Shown: piece after piece, positions 56,597-64,000 of the stretch
Layout of the letters: each line of letters starts with the position of its first letter
Position numbering within the stretch: the first letter of the stretch is position 1
Assembly: GCF_014640115.1 (NCBI RefSeq)
Contig: NZ_BMGI01000002.1
Coordinates: forward strand, 434,001 to 498,000
Source of the DNA: Sinisalibacter lacisalsi
Lineage (GTDB): Bacteria; Pseudomonadota; Alphaproteobacteria; Rhodobacterales; Rhodobacteraceae
Length of the DNA stretch: 64,000 bases
Direction of reading: 5' to 3'
Made by a program: the position numbers and the translations under genes
The notes under the pieces: model-generated
The model's database searches: none
Told to the model about the DNA's origin: nothing
Seen by the model: only the letters and a program-made list of their open reading frames with translations

Positions 56597-57739
56597 ATGA
56601 AGGCATCAAGGCGGTCCGAGGTCGATCCCTTCATTGTGATGGACGTGATGGAAGCGGCGCGCGCGGCGGAAGCGGCGGGGCGGCACATCATTCACATGGA
56701 AGTCGGCCAGCCCGGCACCCCTGCCCCAGAGGGCGCGCGGCGGGCGGTGATGGACGCTATGGAAGCGGGGCCGCTCGGCTATACCGTGGCGCTCGGCCTG
56801 CCCGAGTTGCGCGCGCGCATCGCCCGGCTCTACGCCGAGTGGTATGGCGTCGATCTCGACCCGGCCCGCGTGGTGGTCACCGCCGGCTCCTCCGGCGCCT
56901 TCCTGCTCGCCTTCACCGCGCTGTTCGATTCGGGCGACCGGGTGGGCTTGGGCGATCCCGGCTATCCCTCCTACCGCCAGATCCTCTCCGCCCTCGGTTT
57001 CACCCCCGTCGGCATCCAGACCCGGGCCGAGAACCGCTACCAGCCGGTGCCGGGCGATTTGCCCGAGGGGCTTGCAGGACTGATGCTGGCCAGCCCCGGC
57101 AACCCCACCGGCACGATGCTGGGGCATGACGAGATGGCGGCACTGGTCGCGGCCACCCAAGAGCGCGGCATTTCGCTGATTTCCGACGAGATCTATCACG
57201 GGCTGCACTACGGCGCGCGCGGCGTGAGCGCGCTGGAGATCACCGACGAAGTGTACGTCATCAACTCGTTCTCGAAGTATTTCTCGATGACCGGCTGGCG
57301 CGTGGGCTGGATGGTGGTGCCCGAGGATCACGTGCGCCGCGTCGAGCGGATTGCGCAGAACCTGTTCATCTGCCCGCCGCATGCCAGCCAGATCGCCGCC
57401 CTCGCCGCGCTCGATTGCAGCGACGAGCTGGAGGCCAACCGGGCGGTCTACGCGAAAAACCGCGCCTTGATGCTGGAGGGGCTGCCGAAAGCCGGGTTTG
57501 ACCGGATCGCCCCGCCCGATGGCGCCTTCTACGTCTATGCCGATGTCTCCCACCTCACCGACGACAGCCGCGCTTTCGCCGCGGAGATCCTCGATCGCGC
57601 CGGCGTGGCGGTGACCCCGGGGCTGGATTTCGACCCGGTTCGCGGCCACGGCAGCTTGCGCTTTTCCTACGCCCGTGCCGCCGCCGACATCGAGGAAGGG
57701 CTGGTCCGGCTCGCGCGGTTCATGGCCGCGCGCGGATGA
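56597..57739 (+). CDS. Pyridoxal phosphate-dependent aminotransferase, class I/II
   Basis: The 380-residue product has HIIHMEVGQPGTPAPEGARR, YTVALGLPELRARIARLYAE, VVVTAGSSGAFLLAFTALFD, LASPGNPTGTMLG and the PLP lysine in INSFSKYFSMTGWRVGWM. The C-terminal Arg (GSLRFSYARA) binds the substrate carboxylate. Substrate is not readable; family members act on aspartate, alanine or aromatic amino acids. It is 28 bp upstream of the amidase gene. Confidence 0.92.
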   Translation: MKASRRSEVDPFIVMDVMEAARAAEAAGRHIIHMEVGQPGTPAPEGARRAVMDAMEAGPLGYTVALGLPELRARIARLYAEWYGVDLDPARVVVTAGSSGAFLLAFTALFDSGDRVGLGDPGYPSYRQILSALGFTPVGIQTRAENRYQPVPGDLPEGLAGLMLASPGNPTGTMLGHDEMAALVAATQERGISLISDEIYHGLHYGARGVSALEITDEVYVINSFSKYFSMTGWRVGWMVVPEDHVRRVERIAQNLFICPPHASQIAALAALDCSDELEANRAVYAKNRALMLEGLPKAGFDRIAPPDGAFYVYADVSHLTDDSRAFAAEILDRAGVAVTPGLDFDPVRGHGSLRFSYARAAADIEEGLVRLARFMAARG

Positions 57740-57766
57740 GCGGGGCGGCCTGCGCCGGGCGGGGCT

Positions 57767-59035
57767 ATGCAGGACATGCCGGCGGGGTATAGTTGGGCGA
57801 AAAAGGGCAGAGCTTTGCAGCGTTTCCTTCTTCTTCTCGGGCTGATCTGGCTCCTCGCCGCGCCGGGGGCCGAGGCGCAACAGGCGCTTTCCGGCCTCGC
57901 CCGGCTCACCGACGCGGGCGTCGAGATCAGCGAACGGCGCGGCCGGGTCGAGATCGGGCTGGGCGTGACCCAGGCGGTGCCGTGGCGCATCTTCACCCTC
58001 GACGGCCCGCCGCGCGTGGTGGTCGATTTCTCCGAACTGGACTGGACCGGCGCCGACCCCGAGGCCCTCGCCTCGGCCGCCACGCAGATCGACGCCATCG
58101 CCATGGGCACGTTCCGGCCGGGCTGGTCGCGGATGGTGATCGCGCTCGCCGGGCCGATGGCGGTGACCGCCTCCGAGATGGACACGCGCGGCCCGGGCGC
58201 CCGGGTGCGGCTCCGGCTCGAAGCCACCGACGCCGCGGGCTTCGCCGCCAGTGCCGGCGCCCCGGAAAGCGCGCTGTTTCAACGCGCGCGCGGCGCCGGG
58301 ATCGAGACGGACGCGCCGCCCCCGGCGGCGGGCCGGCTCGTCGTCGTGCTCGATCCGGGCCACGGCGGGATCGACCCCGGGGCCGAGCGCGAGGGCCTTC
58401 GCGAGGCCGACCTGATGCTCACCTTCGCGCGCGAACTCAAGGACGTGCTGCTGCGCGCCGGCCTCTTCGACGTGGTGCTGACCCGGGACGACGACATCTT
58501 CGTGCCGCTGGAGGAGCGGGTGACGATCGCCCGGCGCGCCGGGGCCGACGTGTTCCTCTCGCTCCATGCCGACGCGCTGGCCGAGGGCCATGCCGAGGGC
58601 GCCACCGTCTACACGCTGGCCGAAGAAGCCTCCGACACCGCGTCGGCGGCGCTGGCCGAACGCCACGACCGCGCCGACCTGCTGGCGGGGGTGGACCTGT
58701 CGGACACCGACGACGCGGTGGCGCTGGTGCTGATGGACCTTGCCCGCACCGAGACCGCGCCGCGCACCGACAGGCTCGCGGAGGCGCTGATCGAGGGCAT
58801 CCGCGGCACCACGCAATCGACCTACAAGCATCCGCACCTCGAGGCCGCCTTCTCGGTGCTGAAGGCGCCCGACATCCCCTCGGCGCTGATCGAATTGGGA
58901 TTCCTCTCGTCGGAACGCGACCGCGCCAAGCTCGCCGATCCGGCCTGGCGGATCAGCGCCGCGGAGGGGATTCGCGACGGGCTGCTGTTCTGGGCGCGGG
59001 AAGACGCGGCCCTCAGGGACCGGCTGCGCCGCTGA
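57767..59035 (+). CDS. N-acetylmuramoyl-L-alanine amidase with N-terminal AMIN domain
   Basis: The 422-residue enzyme cleaves cell-wall cross-bridges at division. A hydrophobic signal (FLLLLGLIWLLAAPGAEA) precedes an AMIN-type domain (VPWRIFTLDGPPRVVVDFSE). The Amidase_3 domain has zinc ligands in VLDPGHGGIDPGAEREGLRE and LSLHADALA, and the catalytic Glu in SALIELGFLSSERDRAKL. The start is uncertain: ATG at 57767, another at 57776, or a TTG closer to the signal sequence. Confidence 0.92.
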   Translation: MQDMPAGYSWAKKGRALQRFLLLLGLIWLLAAPGAEAQQALSGLARLTDAGVEISERRGRVEIGLGVTQAVPWRIFTLDGPPRVVVDFSELDWTGADPEALASAATQIDAIAMGTFRPGWSRMVIALAGPMAVTASEMDTRGPGARVRLRLEATDAAGFAASAGAPESALFQRARGAGIETDAPPPAAGRLVVVLDPGHGGIDPGAEREGLREADLMLTFARELKDVLLRAGLFDVVLTRDDDIFVPLEERVTIARRAGADVFLSLHADALAEGHAEGATVYTLAEEASDTASAALAERHDRADLLAGVDLSDTDDAVALVLMDLARTETAPRTDRLAEALIEGIRGTTQSTYKHPHLEAAFSVLKAPDIPSALIELGFLSSERDRAKLADPAWRISAAEGIRDGLLFWAREDAALRDRLRR

Positions 59036-59082
59036 CCCCGCCTATCGCGATTTCGTGACCGGCCGCGCATATCTTGGTCTTG

Positions 59083-59106
59083 TAATATTCAAAAAGATGA
59101 ATATTA
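59083..59106. promoter_or_regulatory. SqrR/BigR-type operator before the rhodanese gene
   Basis: TAATATTCA (59083-59091) and TGAATATTA (59098-59106) form perfect 9-bp arms. The core ATTC-N8-GAAT (59087-59102) is exactly the sequence reported for the sulfide-responsive repressor SqrR of Rhodobacter. It lies about 80 bp upstream of the rhodanese start, in a locally AT-rich segment. Confidence 0.65.
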
Positions 59107-59183
59107 TCGTCCTCAACAAAGCAACACCGCCACGGGCCAACGCGAACAGGCGCCGGTGGCAACCAGACCAAAAGGAAGATCCG

Positions 59184-59552
59184 ATGCTGAACTTCATGAT
59201 GGGCCGTCAGGCCACCGCCTCCCGCTTGTCGCCGCAAGATGCCGTCGCGAAAGCGAAAAACGGCGAGATCGTCGTTGTCGACGTGCGCGACCACAACGAG
59301 CTGATGATGACCGGCAAGGCCGAGGGCGCGGTGCATATCCCGCTCAGCGTTCTGCAGATGCAGGCCAACCCCTCCTCGCCCGATTTCCACCCCGCGCTCG
59401 ACACGTCGAAGCCGATCGCCGTCTATTGCGCCTCCGGCGCGCGCTCGTCGATGGCGGCGCAGGTCTTCCAGCAGCACGGTTTCGAAGAGGTGCACAACAT
59501 CGGCGGCCTTGGCCACTGGCAGATGGCCGGCGGCGCGATCGAACGCGCCTGA
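59184..59552 (+). CDS. Rhodanese-domain sulfurtransferase
   Basis: The 122-residue single-domain rhodanese has VVVDVRDHNELMMTGKAEGA and the active-site loop VYCASGARSSMAAQVF with Cys82, then GFEEVHNIGGLGHWQMAGGA. Such proteins move sulfane sulfur, often in sulfide detoxification. An AAAGGAAG ribosome site supports the start at MLNFMMG. The SqrR-like box upstream and the terminator downstream make it a one-gene unit. Confidence 0.93.
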   Translation: MLNFMMGRQATASRLSPQDAVAKAKNGEIVVVDVRDHNELMMTGKAEGAVHIPLSVLQMQANPSSPDFHPALDTSKPIAVYCASGARSSMAAQVFQQHGFEEVHNIGGLGHWQMAGGAIERA

Positions 59553-59591
59553 GCCAGAAGGTTTTTCAACGTCCCTCCCGGACGCTGACTT

Positions 59592-59623
59592 GCCCCGCGA
59601 TCTTCCGGTCGCGGGGCTTTTTT
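59592..59623 (+). terminator. Terminator of the rhodanese gene
   Basis: GCCCCGCGA (59592-59600) and TCGCGGGGC (59609-59617) form a 9-bp stem with an 8-base loop followed by six T residues (59618-59623). Confidence 0.88.
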
Positions 59624-59661
59624 GTGTCTGTGTCGGGCTTCACCGGGTGGTGGGAAAGGTC

Positions 59662-60339
59662 TCAGCTCTTGCCCCGGCCACCGGCTTTGCCTTTTTGCTC
59701 TTTGGCTTTCCGGCCCTTGCCCTTGCCATCGCGCTTCGCGTTGGGGCCTGCCCCTTTCCCGACACCGGCCCGCTCGCGCGCCGACGAGGCAACCTTGGGC
59801 GATGAACCCACCTGGCTCCCGGCGCTGCGCTCGGCGCGTCCGCCGCCGCAATCCCCGGCCGCGCAGGATTCGAACGTCGGCAGGTGCCTGGTTTGCGATG
59901 CGGCCATCAGGTTGTTGAAAACACGGGTCACATCCGGGTAATCCGCGACCGCTGGCAGAAGCTCGCGCTCATAGAGCGCCATGTTGGTGATCTCGCCGAC
60001 CACGCCTGCCGCGTAGGCTTCGGCCAGCGTTGCCGGCAAGGGCTCGAGGGCACGGGTGCCGTCGAGCCATGGATTGGTGGGAATGGCGACATCGTGTTTC
60101 GCCAGCAGCCGGATCAGCGCGTCCGAATGCTTCTTTTCGGCCGCGAGGATATTGGAGAACGCGGTGTTCGGTCCGTATTCGTCGATCAGGGCGGCGTAGA
60201 CCGCCGCCGCGTGATACTCGTCCATCAAGGCTTCGAGAACCGCAGCCTCGGCCTCGTCGGAAAGCGAACCAGCCTGTGCACTGGCCGCGAAGGCAACTCC
60301 CGTCGCCAGAACGGCGAGCGTCTTGGTGAATGATTTCAT
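59662..60339 (-). CDS. Secreted DUF2202 ferritin-like protein with basic tail
   Basis: The 225-residue product has a signal peptide (FTKTLAVLATGVAFAASAQA) and a DUF2202 four-helix ferritin-like domain, with metal-ligand-type residues in ALMDEYHAAAVYAALIDEYG, LAAEKKHSDALIRLL and MALYERELL. The last ~60 residues are low-complexity and strongly basic (AKRDGKGKGRKAKEQKGKAG), unusual for the family. The start at MKSFTKT has an AGGAGAAG site. It is 134 bp downstream of lpdA. Confidence 0.85.
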   Translation of the reverse strand: MKSFTKTLAVLATGVAFAASAQAGSLSDEAEAAVLEALMDEYHAAAVYAALIDEYGPNTAFSNILAAEKKHSDALIRLLAKHDVAIPTNPWLDGTRALEPLPATLAEAYAAGVVGEITNMALYERELLPAVADYPDVTRVFNNLMAASQTRHLPTFESCAAGDCGGGRAERSAGSQVGSSPKVASSARERAGVGKGAGPNAKRDGKGKGRKAKEQKGKAGGRGKS

Positions 60340-60425
60340 GGTCTTCTCCTGCTGAATGCGAAGCGTTTCGCCACTACGGCGGCGACAATCGCAGAAGGAC
60401 CTTAAAAATCGGGCAAGAATGGGGT

Positions 60426-60453
60426 GGTTTGAAGCGACAGGCCGCGTCAAACC
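60426..60453. promoter_or_regulatory. GGTTTGA-N14-TCAAACC dyad between lpdA and the DUF2202 gene
   Basis: 7-bp perfect arms lie just after the lpdA stop and about 90 bp before the DUF2202 start. It could end the lpdA message or bind a regulator; the arms share TTTGA with the dyad upstream of lpdA. Confidence 0.35.
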
Positions 60454-60473
60454 GTCACGGCACACACTCCTGC

Positions 60474-61868
60474 CTAGTAGTGAATCGCGCGCCCCCAGGC
60501 GTCGAGCACGCTTTCGTGCATCATCTCGCTGAGCGTCGGGTGCGGGAACACGGCTTGCATCAGGTCTTGCTCGGTGGTCTCCAGCTGCCGGCCGACGACG
60601 TAGCCCTGGATCAGCTCGGTCACCTCCGCGCCGATCATGTGCGCGCCGAGCAATTCGCCGGTCTTGGCATCGAACACGGTTTTCACGAATCCCTCGGGCT
60701 CGCCGAGCGCGATCGCCTTGCCGTTGCCGATGAAGGGAAACTTGCCCACCTTCACATCATGGCCCAGCTCCTTCGCCTTCGCCTCGGTGTAGCCCACGCT
60801 GGCCACCTGCGGATGGCAATAGGTGCAGCCGGGGATGCTTTCGGGGCGCACCGGGTGGGCGTGCTCCCCGGCGATCAGCTCGGCCACCATCACGCCCTCG
60901 TGGCTGGCCTTGTGCGCGAGCCACGGCGCGCCGGCGATATCACCGATGGCATAGAGCCCCTCCACGCCGGTGCGGCAATAGGCGTCGACCACCACGTGGC
61001 TGCGGTCGATCTCGACGCCCAGCTCCTCCAGCCCGAGATCTTCCACGTTGCCGACGATGCCGACCGCGGAAATCACCGTGTCGAACGCGTGTTTCCCGGT
61101 CTTGCCGCCCCGTTCGATCTCCGCCGTCACCTCCGCCTTGCCACGGTCCAGGCTCTTGACGATGGATTTTTCCCAGATCGTCATCCCCTGCTTCTCGAAG
61201 GCCTTTTTCGCGAAGGCCGAAACCTCTTCGTCCTCCACCGGAAGCACCCGGTCCATCACTTCGACGACCGTAACATCGGCCCCCAGTGTACTGAAAAAGC
61301 TGGCAAACTCGATGCCGATGGCACCGGAGCCGATGACCAGGAGCTTTTTCGGCATATGCGGCGGCTCGAGCGCGTGCCGGTAGGACCAGACCCGATCCCC
61401 GTCGGCCTCCAGCCCCGGCAGGTCTCGCGCCCGCGCGCCGGTGGCGAGGATGATGTTTTTCGCTTCAAGATCGAGCTCTTCCTTGTCGGTCTTGACGTGC
61501 ACCTTGCCCTTGGCGGGGAGCGACGCGATGCCCATCACCACCTCGACCTTGTGCTTCTTGAGCAGGTGCCCGACGCCCGAGGAAAGCTGCTTGGCCACGC
61601 CGCGCGAGCGTTTCACCACCGCGTCGAGATCGTAGCCGATCTTCTCGGCCTTGAGGCCGAAATCCTTGGCGCGCCCCATCAGGTGGTACACCTCCGCCGA
61701 GCGCAGCATCGCCTTGGTCGGGATGCAGCCCCAGTTGAGGCAGATACCGCCGAGGTGCTCGCGCTCGACCACCACCACCTTGAGCCCCAGTTGCGCGGCC
61801 CGGATGGCGGCGACGTAGCCCCCCGGCCCCGCGCCGACAACGATAAGGTCATAGGTTTTTCCGGCCAT
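60474..61868 (-). CDS. lpdA: Dihydrolipoyl dehydrogenase
   Basis: E3 reoxidises lipoamide in 2-oxoacid dehydrogenase complexes or the glycine cleavage system. The 464-residue product has the FAD motif YDLIVVGAGPGGYVAAI, redox pair Cys43/Cys48 in GGICLNWGCIPTKAM, NAD motif KKLLVIGSGAIGIEFASFFS, and the C-terminal HPTLSE (His443, Glu448). A GGAGG site 5 bases before MAGKTYD fixes the start. No E1 or E2 gene is adjacent, so the complex it serves is unclear. Confidence 0.96.
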   Translation of the reverse strand: MAGKTYDLIVVGAGPGGYVAAIRAAQLGLKVVVVEREHLGGICLNWGCIPTKAMLRSAEVYHLMGRAKDFGLKAEKIGYDLDAVVKRSRGVAKQLSSGVGHLLKKHKVEVVMGIASLPAKGKVHVKTDKEELDLEAKNIILATGARARDLPGLEADGDRVWSYRHALEPPHMPKKLLVIGSGAIGIEFASFFSTLGADVTVVEVMDRVLPVEDEEVSAFAKKAFEKQGMTIWEKSIVKSLDRGKAEVTAEIERGGKTGKHAFDTVISAVGIVGNVEDLGLEELGVEIDRSHVVVDAYCRTGVEGLYAIGDIAGAPWLAHKASHEGVMVAELIAGEHAHPVRPESIPGCTYCHPQVASVGYTEAKAKELGHDVKVGKFPFIGNGKAIALGEPEGFVKTVFDAKTGELLGAHMIGAEVTELIQGYVVGRQLETTEQDLMQAVFPHPTLSEMMHESVLDAWGRAIHY

Positions 61869-61888
61869 GCGCGCCTCCATCGAAAAAG

Positions 61889-61906
61889 TAGTTTGACATT
61901 AAACTA
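61889..61906. promoter_or_regulatory. TAGTTT-GACATT-AAACTA dyad upstream of lpdA
   Basis: A 6-bp inverted repeat with a 6-bp spacer, 21 bp upstream of the lpdA start. Its form resembles MarR-family operators. The regulator is not encoded in the window. Confidence 0.45.
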
Positions 61907-61979
61907 TTCTTGACCGGCCTTCAATCATGCCGGTGAGATAGCCGTCATGCCAAGCCTACATGGCACGCGCGCGAAATGA

Positions 61980-62001
61980 CACCCGTGGTTGCCCACGGGT
62001 G
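61980..62001 (-). terminator. Hairpin after the DUF924 gene
   Basis: CACCCGTGG and CCACGGGTG form a 9-bp stem with a 4-base loop. Reading leftward no T tract follows, so a terminator role is only likely. It lies about 30 bp beyond the DUF924 stop. Confidence 0.5.
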
Positions 62002-62030
62002 CCGTCGGGTTGATCGGTAGGTCTGACGCC

Positions 62031-62603
62031 TCAGGCCCGCAATTCGCGCAGCACCGCGCCATAGCCGCCGTCGCGCTCGAACTCGCGCTCGTGCGGCGTG
62101 TCGGGGCGCGCCAGCGCGGCGTTGCGGTAGGGGAACCGGCCGTAGCGGCGGATCACTTCGCGATGCGCCTTGGCGTGCTCGAGATTTGCGGCGCCGGTCT
62201 CGGGCATCCGCGTGAGCATCAGCCGCACGCAGCGGTCCTGATCGGTCTGGCTCTCGGAGTGCATCAGCGGCAGATAGAGGAACTGCCGCGCCGGCTCGTC
62301 GATCTTCATGTCCCAGCCCTTGTCGATCGCGCATTTGGCCGCCGCCAGCGCCGGCTTGTCGGAGGAGAAGGCGCGGCCCTCACCCCGGAACATGTTGCGC
62401 GGGAACTGGTCGAGCAGGATCACGTAGGCCAGAACGCCGGACGGATAGGTCAGCCAAAGCGAATAGGCCCCCTCCTGCGCCTTGCGCCAGGCGGATTCGA
62501 ACCGCTCGCGGATACGCGCGTCGAGCGCCTCGTCGGTCTTGTACCATCCTTCGGGTCCAACCTCGTCGAGCCAGAACGCCAGTATGTCTTCGGGTGTCGC
62601 CAT
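62031..62603 (-). CDS. DUF924-family protein
   Basis: The 190-residue product has the family motifs EDILAFWLDEVGPEGWYKTD, IRERFESAWRKAQEGAY, VILLDQFPRNMFRGEGRAFS, FLYLPLMHSESQTDQDRCVR and HREVIRRYGRFPYRNAALAR. DUF924 is an all-helical, TPR-like family with unknown function. I chose the Met beginning MATPEDI. It is downstream of the MFS gene on the same strand. Confidence 0.9.
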   Translation of the reverse strand: MATPEDILAFWLDEVGPEGWYKTDEALDARIRERFESAWRKAQEGAYSLWLTYPSGVLAYVILLDQFPRNMFRGEGRAFSSDKPALAAAKCAIDKGWDMKIDEPARQFLYLPLMHSESQTDQDRCVRLMLTRMPETGAANLEHAKAHREVIRRYGRFPYRNAALARPDTPHEREFERDGGYGAVLRELRA

Positions 62604-62684
62604 CGCCCCATGCCTCCTTGCCTGCCATGCCCCGGGCGATTCCAGCGTTACAAAAGTTTCACATCCACGCAAGCCGATTTCGGA

Positions 62685-63974
62685 TTATTGCGCGACTGTT
62701 TGCGTATCTGTGTCCGCGCTGCCTTCTTCGCCGGCATCCTCAACCGCGTCTGCATAATACTCCTGCGCCATGTCGACAGCGACCGGCGAGGCCGAGGGCA
62801 GAACCGCGGCGTAGCTTTGGGTTTCGGTCACCGCCGGCGCCGCGCGGCGGGTGGTGCGCCACAGGCCGTAGCCGACGAGCAGGAGCATCATCACCGCGAG
62901 GTAGATGAAAAACCCCTGTGGGCCGATCACCGTCATCGCCCAGCCGGTCACCAGCGGCCCGGCCACCGCGCCGACGCCGTTGACGAACATCAGGCCCGCC
63001 GAGGCCGCGGCCATGTCGTCGACCTCGAGGAAGTCGTTGGTATAGGCAAGGAGCAGCGCGTAGAGCGGGTTCGAGGTGCCGCCGACGAGGAAGGCGGCCA
63101 CGATCAGCGCCGGGTAACTGCCCGAGAAGATCACCGGCACCAGCGCCGCCGTCGCGCCAAGCCCCGCGACGGTCAGGATCAGGCTGCGGCGGTCGACCCG
63201 GTCGGAGATCCAGCCGATCGGGTATTGCATCACCAGGCCGCCGACGTAGATCATCGCGATGAAGAATGACAACCGCCCGATGCTGAGCCCGATCTGGCTG
63301 GCGAACACCGCCGCCATGCCGAACAGCGCGGAAAACACCGCGCCCATGATCATGATCCCCACCACGCCCAGCGGCGAGATCCGCACCAGGTCGCGCAGCG
63401 TCATCCGCCGCGCGGTGGCGAAGGCCGGGGTCGGGCTCACCGAGAGCAGGATCGGGGCGAAGGCAAGCGACACCAGCACCGAGGGCAGGATGAACAGCAG
63501 ATACCCGCCCGGGTCGGCCAGCACCACGAGGCCCTGCGCCGCGATGATGCCGATCATCTGCACGATGAGGTAGAGCGAGAGCGCCTTGCCCCGGTTCTGG
63601 TTGGTCGCGGCGTTGTTGAGCCAGCTTTCGGCGGTGACGTAGACGCCGGAGAAGGAAAAGCCGATCGCCACCCGCAGCAGCGTCCAGGCGATCGGGTCGG
63701 TGATCACCGGAAACAGGATCAGCGCGGCCGAGATGAAACTGCCGAGCGCGGCGAAGACACGCACGTGCCCGACCCGCCGGATCAGCCATGGCGTGGCCCG
63801 CGAACCGCCGAGAAAACCGGCGAAATAGCCCGACATCACCACCGACATCTCGTAGGTGGAAAACCCCTCGATCGCGCCACGCAGGCCAAGCAGCGTGCCC
63901 TGGATGCCGTTGCCGACCATCAGCAGCATCACCCCAATCAGGAGCGCCCAGGAGCTTTTTAGAACGTCAAGCAT
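62685..63974 (-). CDS. MFS transporter with an acidic C-terminal tail
   Basis: The 429-residue product has about 12 helices, beginning SSWALLIGVMLLMVGNGIQG, an MFS loop (GYFAGFLGGSRATPWLIRRV) and AESWLNNAATNQNRGKALSL, a hallmark of the YcaD/UMF1-like subgroup. The C-terminus is hydrophilic and acidic (EYYADAVEDAGEEGSADTDT). The substrate is unknown. Confidence 0.9.
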   Translation of the reverse strand: MLDVLKSSWALLIGVMLLMVGNGIQGTLLGLRGAIEGFSTYEMSVVMSGYFAGFLGGSRATPWLIRRVGHVRVFAALGSFISAALILFPVITDPIAWTLLRVAIGFSFSGVYVTAESWLNNAATNQNRGKALSLYLIVQMIGIIAAQGLVVLADPGGYLLFILPSVLVSLAFAPILLSVSPTPAFATARRMTLRDLVRISPLGVVGIMIMGAVFSALFGMAAVFASQIGLSIGRLSFFIAMIYVGGLVMQYPIGWISDRVDRRSLILTVAGLGATAALVPVIFSGSYPALIVAAFLVGGTSNPLYALLLAYTNDFLEVDDMAAASAGLMFVNGVGAVAGPLVTGWAMTVIGPQGFFIYLAVMMLLLVGYGLWRTTRRAAPAVTETQSYAAVLPSASPVAVDMAQEYYADAVEDAGEEGSADTDTQTVAQ

Positions 63975-64000
63975 GGCCCACCTCTAGCAGATACCGCCGC

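Overview
The window is a high-GC, densely coded stretch of bacterial chromosome, most likely from the Rhodobacteraceae (Roseobacter-type Alphaproteobacteria). The call rests on gene content and order: DUF2852, the ChpT phosphotransferase, leucyl/phenylalanyl-independent N-degron transferase Bpt, a fused double cold-shock protein, B12-dependent ribonucleotide reductase, OlsBA ornithine-lipid genes, the order rplU-rpmA-GNAT-GNAT-obgE-proB-proA, and the family-typical intergenic repeat beginning TTCTTGGGTCC. No species call is possible from the sequence alone. I see no prophage, insertion sequence, CRISPR array or defence island; nearly everything is core chromosome.

Layout. 0-9 kb: glnE (minus), ybaK, DUF2852, RDD membrane protein and bpt (plus), then ilvBN behind a clear promoter, leader peptide and attenuator. 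9-15 kb: B12-dependent nrdJ with an NrdR box far upstream, tRNA-Pro(UGG), DUF192 and a two-domain cold-shock protein. 15-24 kb: pdxH / fabI-gpt divergent pair, gamma-carbonic anhydrase-gmk-yicC, a PAS protein, class II DAHP synthase, a GlxA-type regulator and a secreted PQQ-type sugar dehydrogenase. 24-30 kb: a compact liv-type ABC operon (binding protein, two ATPases, a small secreted Cys-containing protein, two permeases) ending in a MobA/MocA-like nucleotidyltransferase. 30-38 kb: two Hint-domain proteins, one a giant RTX/Ig-like surface protein, followed by a 1-kb non-coding gap and tRNA-Leu(CAA). 38-50 kb: YqaA, DsbB-like, TrmJ, TfoX-like, ThiE-like, OlsA/OlsB, DUF3553, chpT, then the leftward rplU-to-proA cluster. 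50-64 kb: cobA-cobB, MFS, ispG, an orphan membrane protein, DsbA-like, aminotransferase, amidase, rhodanese behind a SqrR-like operator, a DUF2202 ferritin-like protein, lpdA, DUF924 and a second MFS transporter.

How the genes work together. Nitrogen and amino-acid metabolism is strongly represented (GlnE control of glutamine synthetase; ilvBN attenuated by Ile/Leu/Val codons; liv uptake; proBA; DAHP synthase). CobA-CobB make B12 precursors and NrdJ consumes adenosylcobalamin. DsbA-like and DsbB-like proteins are encoded 16 kb apart and may form one oxidative folding pair. ChpT links the window to the CtrA phosphorelay.

The most unusual signals are regulatory or structural rather than new gene clusters: a family of tandem palindromes (four copies, cores such as CGAAATCCG/CGGATTTCG) scattered between unrelated genes; a SqrR-type ATTC-N8-GAAT operator before the rhodanese gene; paired TGTGAA-N5-TTCACA dyads before DUF2852; a cold-shock-fold protein that has lost its RNA-binding motifs; a Hint protein that has lost its catalytic residues beside an intact one; L21 fused to a helix-hairpin-helix tail; and a guanylate kinase gene whose 3' half has visibly lower GC. 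All functions are read from sequence by eye; no database search was run.
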